Source: Bifidobacteriaceae bacterium
GTDB taxonomy: Bacteria > Actinomycetota > Actinomycetes > Actinomycetales > WQXJ01
Length of the DNA stretch: 6,468 nucleotides
Direction: 5' to 3'
NCBI GenBank assembly: GCA_031266115.1
Contig: JAISBQ010000311.1
Coordinates: 1 to 6,468, forward strand
Positions 5,202-6,468 of this stretch are shown one piece after another (position 1 is the first letter of the stretch; each line of letters opens with the position of its first letter). The position numbers and the translations under genes were made by a program. The notes under the pieces are model-generated. The model had not been told where the DNA came from and ran no database searches. It was given only the letters and a program-made list of their open reading frames with translations.

Positions 5202-5237
5202 CGAACGGGTGGCCGGTGCATGCCGGCCACCCGTTTG
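5202..5237 (+). terminator. Strong stem-loop between the two tRNA genes
   Basis: AACGGGTGGCCGG (5204-5216) and CCGGCCACCCGTT (5223-5235) are a perfect 13-bp stem around TGCATG, and 5202/5237 extend it across one G-T wobble. It is followed by only a short TTTG, so it could be a partial terminator of tRNA-Asp or a processing signal that separates the two tRNAs on one precursor. Confidence 0.5.
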
Positions 5238-5240
5238 TGC

Positions 5241-5313
5241 GGCTGGGTAGCTCAGTTGGTAGAGCGTCCGCCTGAAAAGCGGAAGGTCACCGGATCGATG
5301 CCGGTCCCAGCCA
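5241..5313 (+). tRNA. tRNA-Phe(GAA)
   Basis: This 73-nt cloverleaf decodes UUU/UUC. The acceptor arms GGCTGGG (5241-5247) and CCCAGCC (5306-5312) pair fully, followed by discriminator A5313, usual for phenylalanine. The anticodon stem TCCGC/GCGGA holds loop CTGAAAA with anticodon GAA at 5274-5276. The T-loop is ATCGATG, so position 54 is A instead of the near-universal T. CCA is not encoded. The next gene starts 51 nt downstream without an obvious terminator between. Confidence 0.95.
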
Positions 5314-5364
5314 CCGTCCGCGCCCTCCCGCGGCACCCGGCTCTCCGAGGAGGTCCGTCCCACC

Positions 5365-6291
5365 GTGCCGTCCGGCCACTCCCACTCTCACCACCTGCCT
5401 CCTACCGCGTCGGCGCGCCATCGGTGGCGCCTCGCCCTGATTCTGGTGCTCACGCTGGTTGTCCTGGTGGCGGAAGTGGTGGGTTCTGCGCTGTCCGGTT
5501 CGTTGGCCCTGCTGTCCGATGCCGGTCACATGGCCACCGACGCCGCCGGCCTTGGTCTGGCGTTGGCCGCCACGCGGCTGGCCGCACGGGCGCCCACGCA
5601 GACCCGGACGTTCGGGTTGGCTCGCGTGGAGGTTCTTGCTGCATTAGTTAACGGTCTGCTCGTACTTGCGGTGGGCGTGGCCGTGGTGACGGGGGGGATC
5701 GGCCGGCTGATCCGTCCGGCCATGGTGGAACCCGCCTCGATGACGGCGATCGCCGCCGCCGGACTCATTGTTAACGTCATCGGCCTGATCCTCCTTCGTG
5801 GTCCGTCCTCGGAGTCCTTGAATGTGCGTGGCGCCTATCTGGAGGTGATGGGCGACCTGTTGGGGTCGGTCGCGGTTCTGGTGGCGGGCGGGGTCATTGC
5901 CACGACCGGGTGGGTGAGGGCGGATGGAGTGGCGAGCCTCGTCATCGGCGTCCTCATTGCCCCGCGGGCCTATTCGCTGCTTCGCGAGGTGGTCCACGTG
6001 CTCCTGGAGGGGACGCCGCGGACGGTCGATATGGGTGAGGTGCGCCGGCACCTTGCTGGGGTGCCGGGGGTGTGCGCGGTCCACGATTTGCACGCCTGGA
6101 CCATCACCTCTGGTGCCCCTGCCTTGACAGCGCACGTCGTGGTGGTGCCCGAGGCGTTCGCGCCGGAGGCCTACCACACGTTGTTGGATCGTCTGCGCGA
6201 TTGCCTGCACGGCCACTTCGATGTCACCCATTCGACATTCCAGGTGGAGCCGATGGGACACACCGACCCGGACGAGGCCGCTCACGCCTGA
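5365..6291 (+). CDS. Cation diffusion facilitator (CzcD/ZnT-like) metal exporter
   Basis: This 308-residue inner-membrane antiporter exports divalent metals, probably Zn2+ or a similar ion, in exchange for protons. The N-terminus is histidine-rich (GHSHSHH, 4-10), and about six hydrophobic segments lie between 22 and 205. The metal site in TM2 is LLSDAGHMATD (D52, H55, D59). The matching TM5 site reads YLEVMGD (E160, D164), with Glu where Zn transporters of this class often have His, which may shift metal choice. The cytoplasmic C-terminal domain starts near 212 and contains VHDLHAWTITSG, a hallmark of the family. Length is normal. The GTG start at 5365 follows GAGGAGGT (5347-5354) with 10 nt spacing. 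The gene sits 51 nt after tRNA-Phe and may be read through from it; no separate promoter is evident. The metal specificity is not shown. Confidence 0.92.
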   Translation: MPSGHSHSHHLPPTASARHRWRLALILVLTLVVLVAEVVGSALSGSLALLSDAGHMATDAAGLGLALAATRLAARAPTQTRTFGLARVEVLAALVNGLLVLAVGVAVVTGGIGRLIRPAMVEPASMTAIAAAGLIVNVIGLILLRGPSSESLNVRGAYLEVMGDLLGSVAVLVAGGVIATTGWVRADGVASLVIGVLIAPRAYSLLREVVHVLLEGTPRTVDMGEVRRHLAGVPGVCAVHDLHAWTITSGAPALTAHVVVVPEAFAPEAYHTLLDRLRDCLHGHFDVTHSTFQVEPMGHTDPDEAAHA

Positions 6292-6313
6292 CCGCGGCGG
6301 CCAGCGCGCCCAC

Positions 6314-6319
6314 TATCCT
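6314..6319 (+). promoter_or_regulatory. -10 box of a leaderless galE-type mRNA
   Basis: TATCCT fits the TAnnnT pattern and its last base lies seven nt before the G of the GTG at 6326, predicting transcription to start on the start codon. A weak -35-like TGACCG (6289-6294) overlaps the stop codon of the transporter gene, with a 19-nt spacer. No ribosome site precedes the GTG, in line with a leaderless transcript. Confidence 0.5.
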
Positions 6320-6325
6320 GTGCGC

Positions 6326-6468
6326 GTGACAGTGGTGGTGACCGGAGGGGCAGGGTATATCGGTGCGCACGTGGTGCGCCTTCTCACGCAGCGTGGCGAC
6401 GAGGTCACCGTTGTCGACGATCTGTCGACCGGCCAGGCTACCCGCATCGGCGCGGCGGCCCTGCTAGA
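6326..6468 (+). CDS. galE: UDP-glucose 4-epimerase, N-terminal part (cut by window end)
   Basis: Only 47 codons are present. They show the NAD-binding Rossmann start of extended short-chain dehydrogenases: strand MTVVVTGG, the glycine loop TGGAGYIG (6-13), and AHVVRLL, then strand EVTVVDDLSTG (26-36), where D31 would hold the NAD ribose. GAGYIG with VVDDLSTG is typical of GalE, which interconverts UDP-glucose and UDP-galactose in the cytoplasm. Related nucleotide-sugar epimerases share this start, so substrate is inferred. The GTG at 6326 fits a leaderless mRNA from the -10 box just upstream. The frame stays open to the last base of the window. Confidence 0.85.
   Translation, partial: MTVVVTGGAGYIGAHVVRLLTQRGDEVTVVDDLSTGQATRIGAAALL

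Noticed and set aside
5644..6285. Minus-strand open frame (213 codons) opposite the CDF transporter
   Set aside because: The transporter on the plus strand has all family motifs; the antisense translation is H/R/Q-rich and matches no family I know.
1..6468. CRISPR array, integrase attachment repeats or a replication origin
   Set aside because: I saw no regularly spaced repeats, no copy of the tRNA 3' ends elsewhere in the window, and no iteron or DnaA-box cluster.

Overview
The window is GC-rich DNA that fits an actinobacterium. GTG starts are common, and several genes appear to start at or next to the transcription start (leaderless mRNAs) behind TAnnnT -10 boxes. The two tRNA genes do not encode CCA, and a galE-type epimerase and a CDF transporter are of the usual high-GC type. 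I cannot name the genus.

Layout. Positions 1-265 hold no gene I can support; they contain a strong stem-loop and a G-poor, A/C-rich tract. Positions 266-3168 on the minus strand carry the main find. It is a compact three-gene operon with overlapping genes, and I read it as an ABC three-component (ABC-3C) conflict/defence system. In transcription order the genes encode a putative effector with an N-terminal nuclease-like region and an ABC-3C-type C-terminal domain, a small middle component (MC6-like), and a DUF2326-type SMC/RecN-like ABC ATPase. Positions 3220-3630 are a divergent intergenic region with four clear inverted repeats and promoter-like sites at both ends. Positions 3631-4178 on the plus strand hold a BrnT-like toxin and a ribbon-helix-helix antitoxin joined by an ATGA overlap. 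Positions 4282-4999 on the minus strand hold a Phd/YefM-type antitoxin followed by a PIN-domain VapC toxin. Its promoter contains a near-perfect 16-bp palindrome.

The rest looks like conserved chromosome: tRNA-Asp(GUC), a 13-bp stem-loop, tRNA-Phe(GAA), a cation diffusion facilitator metal exporter, and the first 47 codons of a UDP-glucose 4-epimerase that runs off the window.

How the parts fit. One ABC-3C operon and two toxin-antitoxin modules sit together beside a tRNA pair and housekeeping genes. This is the usual arrangement of a defence/stabilisation hotspot. In ABC-3C systems the ATPase is thought to sense an invader or altered nucleic acid and, through the middle component, to license the effector. 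The two TA modules could add abortive responses or simply stabilise the segment. No integrase, transposase or attachment repeat is visible in the window, so how the cluster arrived is not shown.
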